Positions 1-8,310 of a DNA stretch of 14,379 nt are shown piece by piece; the stretch's first letter is position 1; the number at the start of each line of letters is the position of its first letter. Both the position numbers and the translations under genes were made by a program. The stretch lies in the NCBI GenBank assembly GCA_026702635.1, contig JAPPBZ010000015.1, positions 1 to 14,379 of the forward strand. The letters are read 5' to 3'. The stretch is from Bacteroidota bacterium. GTDB lineage: Bacteria > Bacteroidota > Rhodothermia > Rhodothermales > Bin80. The notes under the pieces were generated by a model. It made no database searches and was not told where the DNA came from. It worked only from the letters and a program-made list of their open reading frames with translations.

Positions 1-362
1 GCATGCGCATGATGACTGCTCGGCCCGATACTCCGGTAAGACTGCAGAAACACCTTGCACGTCCCAGTCGTGGAAGTGCTTGCAAGCGACTCTCATTATA
101 TCTACGGTGGATGGTTCGCTCTGGACCTGTAGATTTAGGACTCTGGAATTCTATGAAGCCTCGTCAGCTTGTATTACCCCTGGATATTCACTCTGGACGC
201 CAAGCACGTATCTTAGGGCTACTCAACCGCAAAATGAATGATTGGAAGGCCGTCATTGAACTGACTGATGCTTGTCGGAAACTCAACGGAAGTGATCCGG
301 CACGCTATGACTATGCGCTCTTCGGCCTTGGAGCGTATGGAGACCCGTTCGAAGATTCATGA
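1..362 (+). CDS. TIGR02757 (DUF2400) family protein, C-terminal part
   Basis: The 5' end lies outside the window; only about the last 120 codons are present. Family members are usually about 250-270 residues, so roughly half is missing. The visible part has the conserved core of the family: a GSACKRL segment followed by an LRWMVR segment, then VDLGLW, LVLPLDIHSGR, LGLLNRK-NDWKA and a C-terminal YDYALFGLG. These proteins are distantly related to helix-hairpin-helix DNA glycosylases of the endonuclease III type, but no reaction has been firmly assigned to them to my knowledge, so I give no function. The stop overlaps the next gene by 4 nt (ATGA), which suggests translational coupling with the glycosyltransferase. 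Any internal ATG here (for example at 3) is probably not the true start, because homology to the family runs to the window edge. Confidence 0.85.
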   Translation, partial: MRMMTARPDTPVRLQKHLARPSRGSACKRLSLYLRWMVRSGPVDLGLWNSMKPRQLVLPLDIHSGRQARILGLLNRKMNDWKAVIELTDACRKLNGSDPARYDYALFGLGAYGDPFEDS

Positions 363-1345
363 CCGATCGACATACTTCTATCCCGGGAATTTGCCTCGTT
401 TTTCCCTGCTACAATGAGGAAGAAGTTCTGCCAGATTTACTTCGCACACTCAGGGCGTTGGATTTAGGGATTCCGACGCGGTTCCTGTTCATCGATGATG
501 GGAGTACCGATGGCACACTTCAACTTTTGCAAGCGGCCTGCCAATCCGATCATCAAATGGCTTACCTGAGTTTCTCCAGAAATTTTGGACATCAGGTTGC
601 TGTAAGTGCCGGGTTGAAGTATGCTCGTGGAGACCTCGTCGCCGTCTTGGATGCCGACCTTCAGGACCCTCCAGAGCTCCTCAATCAGTTTATTGCCAAA
701 TGGCGCGATGGTTATGATGTTGTTTATGGGATACGGACAAATCGTAAAGAGCCTTGGTTTCTGCGAGTCTGCTACAATAGTTTCTACCACCTTCTGAGCA
801 AAACAGCAAATATTCGAATCCCCCGGGACGCGGGAGATTTTGCCCTTATGGACCGCAAAGTGGTCGATGTGATCAACTCGCTGCCTGAGCATAATCGATT
901 TGTTCGGGGCCTGCGTGGATGGGTTGGATTTCAGCAAGTAGGAATCAAATATGCACGCCCGGCCCGACATGCGGGCAGACCCAGCTACAACATGAAACGA
1001 CTGACACGGCTTGCCTTGGACGGGCTGCTTTCATCCTCGTCCGCCCCTCTGCGACTATCAGCGTGGCTAGGTGCTGGGGCGGCTTTCTTGGGCTTTTGCT
1101 ATCTCGTTTATGCTCTCAGTGTATTTCTAAGCGGGAAGGATTTACCCGAGGGATGGACTTCAACGGTTGTATTGATCTTATTCCTGGGCGGGGTCCAACT
1201 CATGGTACTGGGCATTCTCGGCGAATATCTGGGGCGAATCTTTGACGAAGTCAAAGGCCGTCCGCATTACGTCATGAATGAGTGTGCCGGCTGGCTGACC
1301 GAACCAGATAGGATCAAGGAACGAAGAGTCTTGGACGGTGACTAA
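359..1345 (+). CDS. Family 2 glycosyltransferase, polyprenyl-phosphate type (GtrB/DPM1-like)
   Basis: 328 residues, a full-length GT2 enzyme of the dolichol/undecaprenyl-phosphate glycosyltransferase group. It probably moves a sugar from a nucleotide donor to undecaprenyl phosphate on the cytoplasmic face of the inner membrane, for later transfer to an envelope glycan or protein. Visible features: N-terminal VFPCYNEEEVLP (residues 14-25), FIDDGSTDGT (44-53) for nucleotide binding, the metal-binding DADLQDPPELL (98-108), an RHAGRPSYNMKRL segment (203-215) typical of this group, and two hydrophobic membrane segments at about 233-258 and 268-292. The ATG overlaps the upstream stop by 4 nt, so it is probably co-expressed with the TIGR02757 gene. 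The actual sugar and acceptor cannot be read from the sequence. Confidence 0.93.
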   Translation: MTDRHTSIPGICLVFPCYNEEEVLPDLLRTLRALDLGIPTRFLFIDDGSTDGTLQLLQAACQSDHQMAYLSFSRNFGHQVAVSAGLKYARGDLVAVLDADLQDPPELLNQFIAKWRDGYDVVYGIRTNRKEPWFLRVCYNSFYHLLSKTANIRIPRDAGDFALMDRKVVDVINSLPEHNRFVRGLRGWVGFQQVGIKYARPARHAGRPSYNMKRLTRLALDGLLSSSSAPLRLSAWLGAGAAFLGFCYLVYALSVFLSGKDLPEGWTSTVVLILFLGGVQLMVLGILGEYLGRIFDEVKGRPHYVMNECAGWLTEPDRIKERRVLDGD

Positions 1346-1463
1346 ATCACCGGTCCACATGGATTAGTTGTCTCAACCTTTAAACTCCTCAATCCAGAGG
1401 TTTGCAAGAGGCTCGTTAGAAAGCCATTTATACACTCCCTCCAAGGAGATCCGCTATAGCACT

Positions 1464-1483
1464 CAGTAGCATTACAGCTACTG
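1464..1483. terminator. Perfect 7-bp inverted repeat in the convergent gap (possible weak bidirectional terminator)
   Basis: CAGTAGC, a 6-nt loop ATTACA, then GCTACTG form a perfect stem between two convergent genes, overlapping the TAG stop of the minus-strand DUF2231 gene. No T-run follows on either strand, so it does not look like a classical intrinsic terminator. The rest of the gap (1346-1463) shows only a short imperfect hairpin near 1387-1402 (CCTC...GAGG). Confidence 0.3.
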
Positions 1484-2539
1484 GAGCACGGTCATCTGCA
1501 TCCTGGCGAGCTTAATCGTACCCGACCCGACAATAGCAAATCCCGTTACTCCTGCTCCCGGGGCAGGACCATGCCCATGTACCGCAAGTTCTCCATCAAA
1601 ATATCCCCGGAAGTGTGTCTGATCTCCAACCACCCTGAATACACCAACCTCTAGAGATTGGGATAGACTTGATTCTTCCTCTATCTCCATTTCTCCATCC
1701 ACCGAAACTCCAAGACGGATCATCCCATTTCCCACTTCCATAAAGTGGTACGAAAAACTATCCGTTACATGATGAAGCAAGCGTGTGGAGCCATCAAAAT
1801 CAGATAGATCCATCTCCGCCAGTAACTCAACGTTTGCGACGGGGATCCCGTACGTAATCATTGCTGGAGATTCTACGATGGACAATGCCAACCAGTAATT
1901 TCCCTCTGAATCTCGGACCGTATCGGCGACGACTTGCCCCATCACTGTCTCGAATGCCGCGTTGAACGTGTTCACAGCATTCTCTCCAGCCCGCCACTGC
2001 CATGCGCCATCTTCCCCGAGCCCCGAAAACTCTTCTGCCATCCCCATTCTCAAGAATGTCCTCTCCTTTTCCTCCAACTCTATCGCCATCGAATCTACCA
2101 TTGCGACTCCCACCCCTTGCTCATATACCAAACGCCCCCCGAACGATGATGCCTGATAGAGTGGGATCAGCCCAATCGCACCAATAACTGTAAGTGGAAT
2201 CCAGAACACCAGTCGGAACGAAAACCACCACAGTGCAAGTCTGAGCACCGCGTATATCAGGAAATAATACATCACAATTTCGCCTACATCTTCATGATTG
2301 GCCAGTATTGAACTCGCCTGCCCTGCCACTGCCACCGTTTCTACCGCAGCCTCGCCTGAAACGACACTACCTACAGCCCCCAGAGCCCCGAGGACATAAA
2401 GGATCGTGGACATTCGTGGGAGTATTGAAATCCTGCGGAAAAACAATGCAACTACATCCACAGCAAAGGCTACGATGATCAGCGCAATGGGAAAATGCAC
2501 CACCATGGGGTGCAGATTGGGCATCCATTCAGGAAGCAT
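1478..2539 (-). CDS. DUF2231 membrane protein with a long C-terminal jelly-roll-like domain
   Basis: 353 residues. The N-terminal 145 or so are a DUF2231 domain: it opens with NLHPMVVHFPIAL (8-20), continues with hydrophobic segments at about 17-34, 44-62, 88-107 and 110-128, and closes with GGRLVYEQGVGV (134-145), a hallmark of the family. His10, His15 and His82 sit in or next to membrane segments and could bind a metal or haem; this is inference. The remaining 200 residues are soluble, beta-rich and probably extracytoplasmic. Their end (about 275-353) alternates strands with motifs such as FRGYFDGELAV and VGSGTIKLARMQMTVL, resembling the end of LamG / DUF1080-like concanavalin folds. The gene starts 12 nt after the copA stop, so the two are probably one operon. 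Most DUF2231 proteins are much shorter (about 150-180 residues). The function is unknown; a role in copper or redox handling is suggested only by its neighbour. Confidence 0.85.
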   Translation of the reverse strand: MLPEWMPNLHPMVVHFPIALIIVAFAVDVVALFFRRISILPRMSTILYVLGALGAVGSVVSGEAAVETVAVAGQASSILANHEDVGEIVMYYFLIYAVLRLALWWFSFRLVFWIPLTVIGAIGLIPLYQASSFGGRLVYEQGVGVAMVDSMAIELEEKERTFLRMGMAEEFSGLGEDGAWQWRAGENAVNTFNAAFETVMGQVVADTVRDSEGNYWLALSIVESPAMITYGIPVANVELLAEMDLSDFDGSTRLLHHVTDSFSYHFMEVGNGMIRLGVSVDGEMEIEEESSLSQSLEVGVFRVVGDQTHFRGYFDGELAVHGHGPAPGAGVTGFAIVGSGTIKLARMQMTVLQ

Positions 2540-2551
2540 TGACTTTCCGGA

Positions 2552-4873
2552 TTAAGGTTTAAGTTTGTTGCGCAAACGTAGGCTGTTGAGAACCACAGAC
2601 AGACTGGATAAAGTCATAGCCAGTGATGCCAACATAGGATTAAGAAGTACCCCGAACATTCCGTATAGCGCACCGGCAGCTACAGGAATACTCAGTGTAT
2701 TGTAAACAAATGCAAAAAACAGGTTCTGACGAATCGTGCTCATGGCCCTCTGACCTACATTGATCGCATCTGCAGCAGATCCCAGATCTTCGCGCAGAAG
2801 CGTGACATCTGCCGTCTCAACGGCAACTTGTGTACCAGATCCAATGGCGATTCCAACGTCTGCCTCGGCAAGTGCGGGAGCATCATTGATCCCATCACCA
2901 ACCATTGCCACTACTGTATCAGGCCCTCGCAGGGACGAGATAAATTCAAGCTTGCCTTCCGGTGTTACACCGGCTTGTATATGATCGATCCCAACCTGCT
3001 CTGCTGCGACCATTGCATTTTTTTCTGTATCACCCGTCAGCATAATGGCGGTTAAACCCTGATGACGCAACTGTGTAACTGCATCCTTGGACGTACTCCG
3101 CAGTGCATCTGTAATCGAAAACTGCGCTGCCCATTGCCCGTCAACCGCCACATGAATTCTTGCCTCTGTTGAGGCAATTGGAGGCAGGCTGATCCCTCTC
3201 TGAACCAAGAATCCATCGCTGCCAACACATACTTCACGACCCTGCACAACCCCCGAAACGCCATGTCCAGGAATCGATTCAACCGCTTCTGCCAAACCAT
3301 ATTCAACCCCATCCTCTCTGGCTTTCGCAACAATAGCCTCTGCTAAAGGGTGCTGCGAGTGTACCTCCAGCGAGGCGGCCATCTGCAAAATTTCCGGAAC
3401 GGAATGCTTTGGGGACGCTTCAACGGACTGAACCGCTGGTTTTCCCGTGGTGAGCGTCCCTGTTTTATCCAGAACAATATGTGTAATCCGACTAATTCGC
3501 TCTAAAGCATCTCCCCCCTTGAACAGGACTCCGCTTCGAGCTCCGGCCCCGGTAGCAGCAACTACAGCAGCAGGAGTGGCCAACCCCAGAGCACACGGAC
3601 AGGCAATAATGAGTACAGAGACAAATGTGGTAAGTGCATGTTCTAAGCCCCACCCCGCAATTAGCCACGCCGCAAACGTTACCACTGCAATCACTAAGAC
3701 AGCCGGTACAAAAACTCCCGATACCCGGTCTGCCAATTTCTGGATGGGTGCTTTGCGTCCCTGGGCTTCTCTGGTAAGGCGGACGATTTGTTGCAACACA
3801 GTGTCTTGACCAGTTTGCGTAACACGCACTGTCAGAGATCCATCTACATTCAGCGTGCCTGCCACCACAATATCGCCTTCTGATTTGGAAACCGGCAAAG
3901 GTTCTCCTGTCAACATACTCTCATCTACCACACCAAATCCCTGTACTACCTCCCCATCAACGGGCACTTGATCTCCAGGCCGAATAATCACAAGATCACC
4001 CGGCTTCACTGCCTCAACAGGTAGATCCACCCAATGTGTGCCCCGCTGTACACGGGCAACTGGCACCTGTAGCCGTAGAAGTGCTTCAATAGCAGACCCG
4101 GTTTGTGCCATTGCACGTGACTCCAGAAACTGGCCAACGAGAACCAGAGCTACGATGACTGCCGAAGCTTCAAAATAAACAGGCGGGGCTGCATCAAATA
4201 ACGCCGGGAAAAGAGTGATAACCGTACTATAGATCCATGCCGTTGCCACCCCAATTGCAATGAGCGTATACATGTTTGCTGTGCCTCGCTTTAATGCAAT
4301 CCATGCTCGTTTGAAGAATTCACTTCCACAGTAAAACACGACGGGGGTCGCAATCGCCATCAATACTATGTGGGATGCTGCCTCAAGCATGGTCAAGACC
4401 ATTAGGCTCACGGCACCAGGTACGGCAATCCCTAAGCGGATCTGTTTGAAAGCAGACGTTTTCGATTTGCCGCCCGGTGTATGTGCATACTCAGGAAATG
4501 CAGCCAACAGATCTTCTGCTTTCACGAGACCTGGAATCCACGATAGTGTCAATGTTTCGCCTGATAACTCTCCCTGTACCAGCGGTCCAAGCCTGCTGCA
4601 ACGTTCATCAATACTCTGCTGACTTAAACCAAGACCTTCCTCCTTTGCGTGAAGAACTAACTTGGATTGAGCGACATCATATCCTGCTTCTTGAATCACG
4701 GCCACGGCGACTTGTGGAGATAGTCCCTCAACGTGTGCTTCATGCGTAGCAATGTTCACATGCACCTGAGTCGTATCAGGGCGTCGTCTGAATTGGTGCT
4801 CTAGCCCAGCAGCGCACGAGGCACAGTGCATGCCCGTTACAGGGATTGTAAGTGGAGAGGTGGCCGTATCCAT
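2552..4873 (-). CDS. copA: Copper-exporting P1B-1-type ATPase
   Basis: ATP-driven exporter of Cu(I) across the inner membrane. Residues are numbered from the chosen ATG (773 aa). An N-terminal HMA domain has GMHCASC (Cys17, Cys20). A second region at about 85-130 looks like an HMA fold that has lost its cysteines. Further on come the actuator TGEP (322-325), the transmembrane CPC copper site (425-427), the phosphorylation site DKTGT (Asp469), the HP nucleotide-binding motif (508-509) and GDGINDAP (659-666). The last membrane helices carry YN (724-725) and MTLSS (753-757), which with CPC form the Cu(I) signature of the P1B-1 subgroup. Length is normal. An in-frame TTG at 4888 would add five residues; I prefer the ATG because the domain starts soon after and neither start has a clear ribosome binding site. 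It is followed by the DUF2231 gene after 12 nt. No copper regulator gene or recognisable CueR/CsoR operator is visible in the 63-bp divergent gap upstream. Confidence 0.96.
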   Translation of the reverse strand: MDTATSPLTIPVTGMHCASCAAGLEHQFRRRPDTTQVHVNIATHEAHVEGLSPQVAVAVIQEAGYDVAQSKLVLHAKEEGLGLSQQSIDERCSRLGPLVQGELSGETLTLSWIPGLVKAEDLLAAFPEYAHTPGGKSKTSAFKQIRLGIAVPGAVSLMVLTMLEAASHIVLMAIATPVVFYCGSEFFKRAWIALKRGTANMYTLIAIGVATAWIYSTVITLFPALFDAAPPVYFEASAVIVALVLVGQFLESRAMAQTGSAIEALLRLQVPVARVQRGTHWVDLPVEAVKPGDLVIIRPGDQVPVDGEVVQGFGVVDESMLTGEPLPVSKSEGDIVVAGTLNVDGSLTVRVTQTGQDTVLQQIVRLTREAQGRKAPIQKLADRVSGVFVPAVLVIAVVTFAAWLIAGWGLEHALTTFVSVLIIACPCALGLATPAAVVAATGAGARSGVLFKGGDALERISRITHIVLDKTGTLTTGKPAVQSVEASPKHSVPEILQMAASLEVHSQHPLAEAIVAKAREDGVEYGLAEAVESIPGHGVSGVVQGREVCVGSDGFLVQRGISLPPIASTEARIHVAVDGQWAAQFSITDALRSTSKDAVTQLRHQGLTAIMLTGDTEKNAMVAAEQVGIDHIQAGVTPEGKLEFISSLRGPDTVVAMVGDGINDAPALAEADVGIAIGSGTQVAVETADVTLLREDLGSAADAINVGQRAMSTIRQNLFFAFVYNTLSIPVAAGALYGMFGVLLNPMLASLAMTLSSLSVVLNSLRLRNKLKP

Positions 4874-4936
4874 GAGTGTATGATGCAACCTAACAGGTGT
4901 TTTTTTTGTTCTGCACTGTTTCAGACCAACGAATAG

Positions 4937-5383
4937 ATGCGTACACTTTCTTTTTCAGAGAATTTCGCCTGCACACCACAGGAGCTGTTTGATGCGCTAC
5001 ATACTCCGAGCGCACTACGCAGTTGGTGGAATGCAAATCGGGTAATCATTATCCCTCGCACAAATGGCATGTATGCGGCCGCCTGGGGGGAGGATGAAGA
5101 TGATCCCGAATACGTCTCTTCGGGGATCTACCGAGTCTATGATCCACCATATAAGAGTCTGATTGAGGACTTCCGGTATTATGCAAAATCTGATCCAGCC
5201 GACTTTGAGGGCCTGATGTCTATCACCTATGAAATTACCGCGCGCAACTCGGAAGCACATCTGCAACTTACACACACGGGCATCCCAGAGGGCGCTGAAG
5301 CTGATGCTTACTTTGAGGCCTGTACTATAGGATGGGTGGAAACCCTCAAAAATCTTAAAAAATATGTGGAACAACATATGTAG
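4937..5383 (+). CDS. SRPBCC (AHSA1-type) domain protein
   Basis: 148 residues, one START-like helix-grip domain of the Activator-of-Hsp90-ATPase-1-like (AHSA1) branch. Typical features: the opening strand with the F-CTPQELFDAL helix (10-21), the RSWW pair (28-31), the NGMYAAAWGED strands (43-52), and the closing long helix with IGWVETLKNLKKYVE (131-145). Such proteins fold round a hydrophobic cavity and bind small lipophilic ligands; the ligand cannot be told from sequence. No signal peptide, so cytoplasmic. It is divergent from copA, with 63 bp between the two ATG starts that must hold both promoters. The gap contains a run of eight T (around 4899) but no clear -35/-10 pair. A similar but not near-identical SRPBCC protein lies at 7202-7606. 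Confidence 0.88.
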   Translation: MRTLSFSENFACTPQELFDALHTPSALRSWWNANRVIIIPRTNGMYAAAWGEDEDDPEYVSSGIYRVYDPPYKSLIEDFRYYAKSDPADFEGLMSITYEITARNSEAHLQLTHTGIPEGAEADAYFEACTIGWVETLKNLKKYVEQHM

Positions 5384-5596
5384 AACAGTGTTAGCCATAT
5401 AATTCACTAACCTTTCTGCATCCACGTATTCCCGTTCATTGCTTATATTCGCCTCGCGTGGTTCCATCTTGGCCACGATTTGTGTTTTATCGAAAGCCTT
5501 CATTGCCAGTTTTGTTAAGCATCAGACTGAAATCAGAAACGAAATTCTACCGCTTTTTAATCTACACGTAGCCCATTGTAAGAAGCCCCTACTGAT
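5384..5596. other. 213-bp intergenic region, no gene recognised
   Basis: I see no convincing promoter, hairpin or RNA gene here. A minus-strand open frame enters it from the SRPBCC gene but has no recognisable protein family. The region probably carries the promoter of the DUF2461 gene, but I cannot place it. Confidence 0.4.
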
Positions 5597-6274
5597 ATGA
5601 TCACCCCTGCGCTATTTGATTTTTTTCGTGAACTCCGTGCCAATAATAATCGGGACTGGTTCAACGAGAACCGCGCCCGCTATGAACAGGATGTAAAATC
5701 TCCACTACTGAGATTCATTACAGAATTTGCTGGACCTCTCCAAACAATCAGCCCCCACTTTACGGCCATTCCGAAGGTTGGCGGCTCCCTCTTTCGTATC
5801 TACCGAGATATCCGCTTCTCAAAAGATAAACGACCTTATAAGGAAGCCGCCGGCGTGCACTTTCGGCATGCAGCGGGAAAAGATGTGCATGCGCCGGGAT
5901 TCTATCTTCACTTGGCTCCTGACGAAGTGTTCGCCGCAATTGGCATCTGGGGACCCGGCAGTAAAGAATTACTCATGATCCGGCAAGAGATTGCCCAACA
6001 CCCGGATACATGGACCGGAATCACCCAAGATCCAGACTTTTTGAGCGTATTCTCCGAAGGATACGAGCATCAGAAGCTAAAACGAGCCCCGAAGGGGTTT
6101 GACCCAAATCATCCTCTCATTGAGGACTTGAGATGTAAACACTTCGTAGCTTCATGTCCCCTGTCCGAAAAGTTTGTGTGTACACCGGACTTTCCAGTTA
6201 AACTTGCACAAACCTACAGTCATGGCGCGAAGTACATGGAGCATCTGACACAGACACTTGACCTTCCCTGGTAA
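5597..6274 (+). CDS. DUF2461 (TIGR02453) family protein
   Basis: 225 residues, a complete member of the DUF2461 family, which has no established biochemical function that I know of. Conserved blocks are visible: FFRELRANNNRDWFNENRARYE (9-30), the invariant-looking FRIYRDIRFSKDKRPYK (66-82), GFYLHLAPDEVFAAIGIW (101-118) and a C-terminal AKYMEHL region. No signal peptide or membrane segment, so probably cytoplasmic. It starts with ATG and is followed 16 nt later by the ATG of the two-domain VOC gene, so the two are probably co-transcribed. Genes of this family often stand among small SRPBCC and VOC genes, as here, but that association does not by itself show a shared pathway. Confidence 0.9.
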   Translation: MITPALFDFFRELRANNNRDWFNENRARYEQDVKSPLLRFITEFAGPLQTISPHFTAIPKVGGSLFRIYRDIRFSKDKRPYKEAAGVHFRHAAGKDVHAPGFYLHLAPDEVFAAIGIWGPGSKELLMIRQEIAQHPDTWTGITQDPDFLSVFSEGYEHQKLKRAPKGFDPNHPLIEDLRCKHFVASCPLSEKFVCTPDFPVKLAQTYSHGAKYMEHLTQTLDLPW

Positions 6275-6290
6275 CTAAATAATTTTCTTG

Positions 6291-7073
6291 ATGAACCCAT
6301 TCAAAACACACGGTGCTTTCAGCTGGCAGGAACTCTTAGCTACTGACATACCCTCGGCATTAAACTACTATACACAGCTTCTGGGGTTAACCACCAGCGA
6401 GATGCCAATGCCCGATGGCACATATACGCTGCTTCACAGCCACTCAAAGCGTGTCGCCGGATTAATGGCTTGTCCTCCCGATGCCCCACCCTGTTGGACG
6501 TACTACGTCACAGTTCATGATATTGAGAAACTTCTTGAAGAGAATGAATTGAACCTGATCGTCCCGTTGCAGGAGGTCCCTATGATTGGCTCCTTTGCAG
6601 GATTCCTGGACCCATACGGGGCATACCTATCCGTCATTCAATACAATGAAGCTGGAGAGCCTGACAAAGAGGCCATTGTGAGTAATCAGGAAGCATTGAC
6701 CACACACGGTGCATTTTCGTGGTTCGAACTCCATACCAACGAACCAAAGGCAACGGCCGATTGGTACAGCAAACTGTTTGGCTGGTCCATTAAGAAGATA
6801 GAACTACCCTCCACTTACTATATCATTTCTGTGAATGGAACTGAAATCGGCGGAATAATGGAAGTCATGGATCCCAACGTTCCACCACACTGGAGTTGTA
6901 TTGTTACGGTTGATAATGTCGATGCCATACAGTCGAAAGTCGCCGAATTAGGAGGAACCGTTCTTGCACCGGCCTTTGATCTGCCGGATGTCGGCCGCTT
7001 ACTGTATACTCTTGACCCTAGTGGGTTACCACTTGCGTTTGGCACCTGGATACCCCAACCCTCAGGAGAGTAG
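6291..7073 (+). CDS. Two-domain VOC (glyoxalase/bleomycin-resistance fold) protein
   Basis: 260 residues with two tandem VOC domains, at about 4-121 and 137-255. Each opens with the same THGAFSW-EL motif, so the protein is an internal duplication. Architecture and wording (GWSIKK-E after the helix, PPHWS-IVTVDNVDA, GRLLYTLDPSGLPLAFGTWIP) match the COG3324 / CFP30B-like group, for which no clear reaction is established. The usual VOC metal ligands cannot be assigned with confidence, and a Glu at the end of the last strand of domain 2 is not seen; the protein may be a non-catalytic binder. Domain 1 is the more diverged half, with a shortened loop near 95-105. An in-frame TTG lies directly before the ATG at 6291; the ATG is the natural start. 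It lies 16 nt after the DUF2461 gene and 128 nt before the second SRPBCC gene. Confidence 0.9.
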   Translation: MNPFKTHGAFSWQELLATDIPSALNYYTQLLGLTTSEMPMPDGTYTLLHSHSKRVAGLMACPPDAPPCWTYYVTVHDIEKLLEENELNLIVPLQEVPMIGSFAGFLDPYGAYLSVIQYNEAGEPDKEAIVSNQEALTTHGAFSWFELHTNEPKATADWYSKLFGWSIKKIELPSTYYIISVNGTEIGGIMEVMDPNVPPHWSCIVTVDNVDAIQSKVAELGGTVLAPAFDLPDVGRLLYTLDPSGLPLAFGTWIPQPSGE

Positions 7074-7201
7074 CCTGGTTAGAGATTCCCTCCAGGAAAC
7101 GCTCAATCAAACTTGTATGACCGATACCGAAAAGAGGGAGCACAACTTGAGATCGTCTGAGCGGTCCACCCAGCACTAGCACACGGGCATTATACAGGGC
7201 T

Positions 7202-7606
7202 ATGTTTGGAATCTACCACGATGTTGTGTTGGATATTGCACCGGCGAAAGTTTTTGCAGCCTTCAGTACCGAAACTGGACTGAATAGCTGGTGGACCGAT
7301 CGGTGCAAAGCAGATCGCCGGATTGGAGGGACATATGAATTCTACTTCGACCCAGATTATCACTGGTCAGCAGAAGTCATCGAACTCACTGAGCCCAAAC
7401 AGATCACTTGGATCTTCACACAGGCAGACCGTGACTGGACAGGTACCAGGCTGAGCTTCAGCTTAGTTCACTCCAACGGCAAACTGTTGTTGCGTATGGA
7501 GCATACCGGATGGAGGGTCCGTAACCACCACTTCCGACACTCCAGCTACTGGTGGGCACAGTACCTCAGGAAGTTGAAGGAGAGCCTGGTTACCACACCA
7601 GAATAG
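7202..7606 (+). CDS. SRPBCC (AHSA1-type) domain protein
   Basis: 134 residues, a second AHSA1-type helix-grip protein. It has the family opening (VVLDIAPAKVFAAFST, 8-23), the NSWW pair (28-31), IGGTYEFYF (41-49), WSAEVIELTEPKQITW (55-70), the MEHTGW segment (99-104) and a closing helix with WWAQYLRKLKESL (117-129). Soluble, no signal peptide, ligand unknown. Similarity to the SRPBCC protein at 4937-5383 is at the family level only, so this is not a recent duplication. It ends 2 nt before the end of lexA on the other strand, leaving no room for a separate terminator between them. A TATACA-like box just before the start (around 7192) could be a -10 element, but no matching -35 is apparent. Confidence 0.87.
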   Translation: MFGIYHDVVLDIAPAKVFAAFSTETGLNSWWTDRCKADRRIGGTYEFYFDPDYHWSAEVIELTEPKQITWIFTQADRDWTGTRLSFSLVHSNGKLLLRMEHTGWRVRNHHFRHSSYWWAQYLRKLKESLVTTPE

Positions 7607-7608
7607 GT

Positions 7609-8280
7609 CTAAGCCTCGTTCCCGAATGGAGAGTAATGCCGTGTTGAGACTTGGTACATCTCCGGTGCTTTCCGAACTCCCATTTTATTCACATGTCCAA
7701 TATACCGTCCCAGAATTTTCACCTCCTCAAAGATGTCGGGCGCGATGTGAATATCATCGAATTCGGAATTGGCCGGCTCAAGGCGAAGCCCCTGATGATC
7801 CATGAAAATCCTTTTAAGAGAAGTTTCACCATTATAGAGAACTGCGCCAATACCACCATCTGGAATATCATCATCCACTAGGAGTACATAATCACCGTCG
7901 TGGATTTCAGCTCCAATCATGGATTCACCTCGAACACGTACCGCAAAAATGCGGTCAAGATTGGGAAAAAGAGTTTCTATCGTGATATAACCCAGATTCG
8001 TTTCCACGGCTTCCTGGAGCGTCCCCGCAGTGATCTCACCGAGGATCGGAATCCCGCGTCGAGCATCTTTTTGCTCAGGCTTTAGCTGGTAACCGCCTTC
8101 TTCATTAATCAAATAACCCTTCTTCTGGAGAGCCTTTAGATTCTGTGTGATGCTGTTAGAGGATTTATAGCCAAACTCATCCATAAAATTCTCGTAACTG
8201 GGCCATCCCATATCGTCTTGATCATATCTTATGATGAAGTCCAGTACAGCCTGCTGTTTTTCGGTCAAGGGTCGTGGCAT
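7609..8280 (-). CDS. lexA: LexA repressor, SOS response
   Basis: 223 residues, a full-length self-cleaving SOS repressor. The N-terminal winged helix-turn-helix (about 1-68) opens with LTEKQQAVLDFI and contains GWPSYENFMDEFGYKSSNSITQNLKALQKKGYL, where the helix following GYKS should be the recognition helix. The C-terminal S24-type peptidase domain has the cleavage site Ala85-Gly86 (ITAGTLQEAVE), the catalytic Ser120 in VRGESMIGAEIHDGDYVLL and Lys156 in ETSLKRIF; spacing matches the E. coli enzyme almost exactly. On DNA damage RecA filaments would trigger self-cleavage and derepress SOS genes. The helix-turn-helix differs clearly from the E. coli and Bacillus versions, so its operator may differ too. 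Neither CTGT-N8-ACAG nor GAAC-N4-GTTC is visible in its 122-bp upstream gap. Confidence 0.97.
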   Translation of the reverse strand: MPRPLTEKQQAVLDFIIRYDQDDMGWPSYENFMDEFGYKSSNSITQNLKALQKKGYLINEEGGYQLKPEQKDARRGIPILGEITAGTLQEAVETNLGYITIETLFPNLDRIFAVRVRGESMIGAEIHDGDYVLLVDDDIPDGGIGAVLYNGETSLKRIFMDHQGLRLEPANSEFDDIHIAPDIFEEVKILGRYIGHVNKMGVRKAPEMYQVSTRHYSPFGNEA

Positions 8281-8310
8281 ATTTTCCGCGATTTTTTATA
8301 TGGAATAAAT

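Noticed and set aside
464..970. 168-codon minus-strand frame inside the glycosyltransferase
   Set aside because: It is antisense to the well-supported GT2 gene and shows no domain of its own.
4874..4936. Copper-responsive operator between copA and the SRPBCC gene
   Set aside because: No CueR-like, CopY-like or CsoR-like palindrome could be seen; only a run of T.
5015..5503. 162-codon open frame on the minus strand across the SRPBCC gene and the gap after it
   Set aside because: Most of it lies antisense to a well-supported SRPBCC gene, and the part in the gap (about 40 codons) has no recognisable family or start signal.
7117..7179. Small open frame of 21 codons (MTDTEKREHNLRSSERSTQH) before the second SRPBCC gene
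   Set aside because: Too short, no clear ribosome binding site and no recognisable family; it may be chance.
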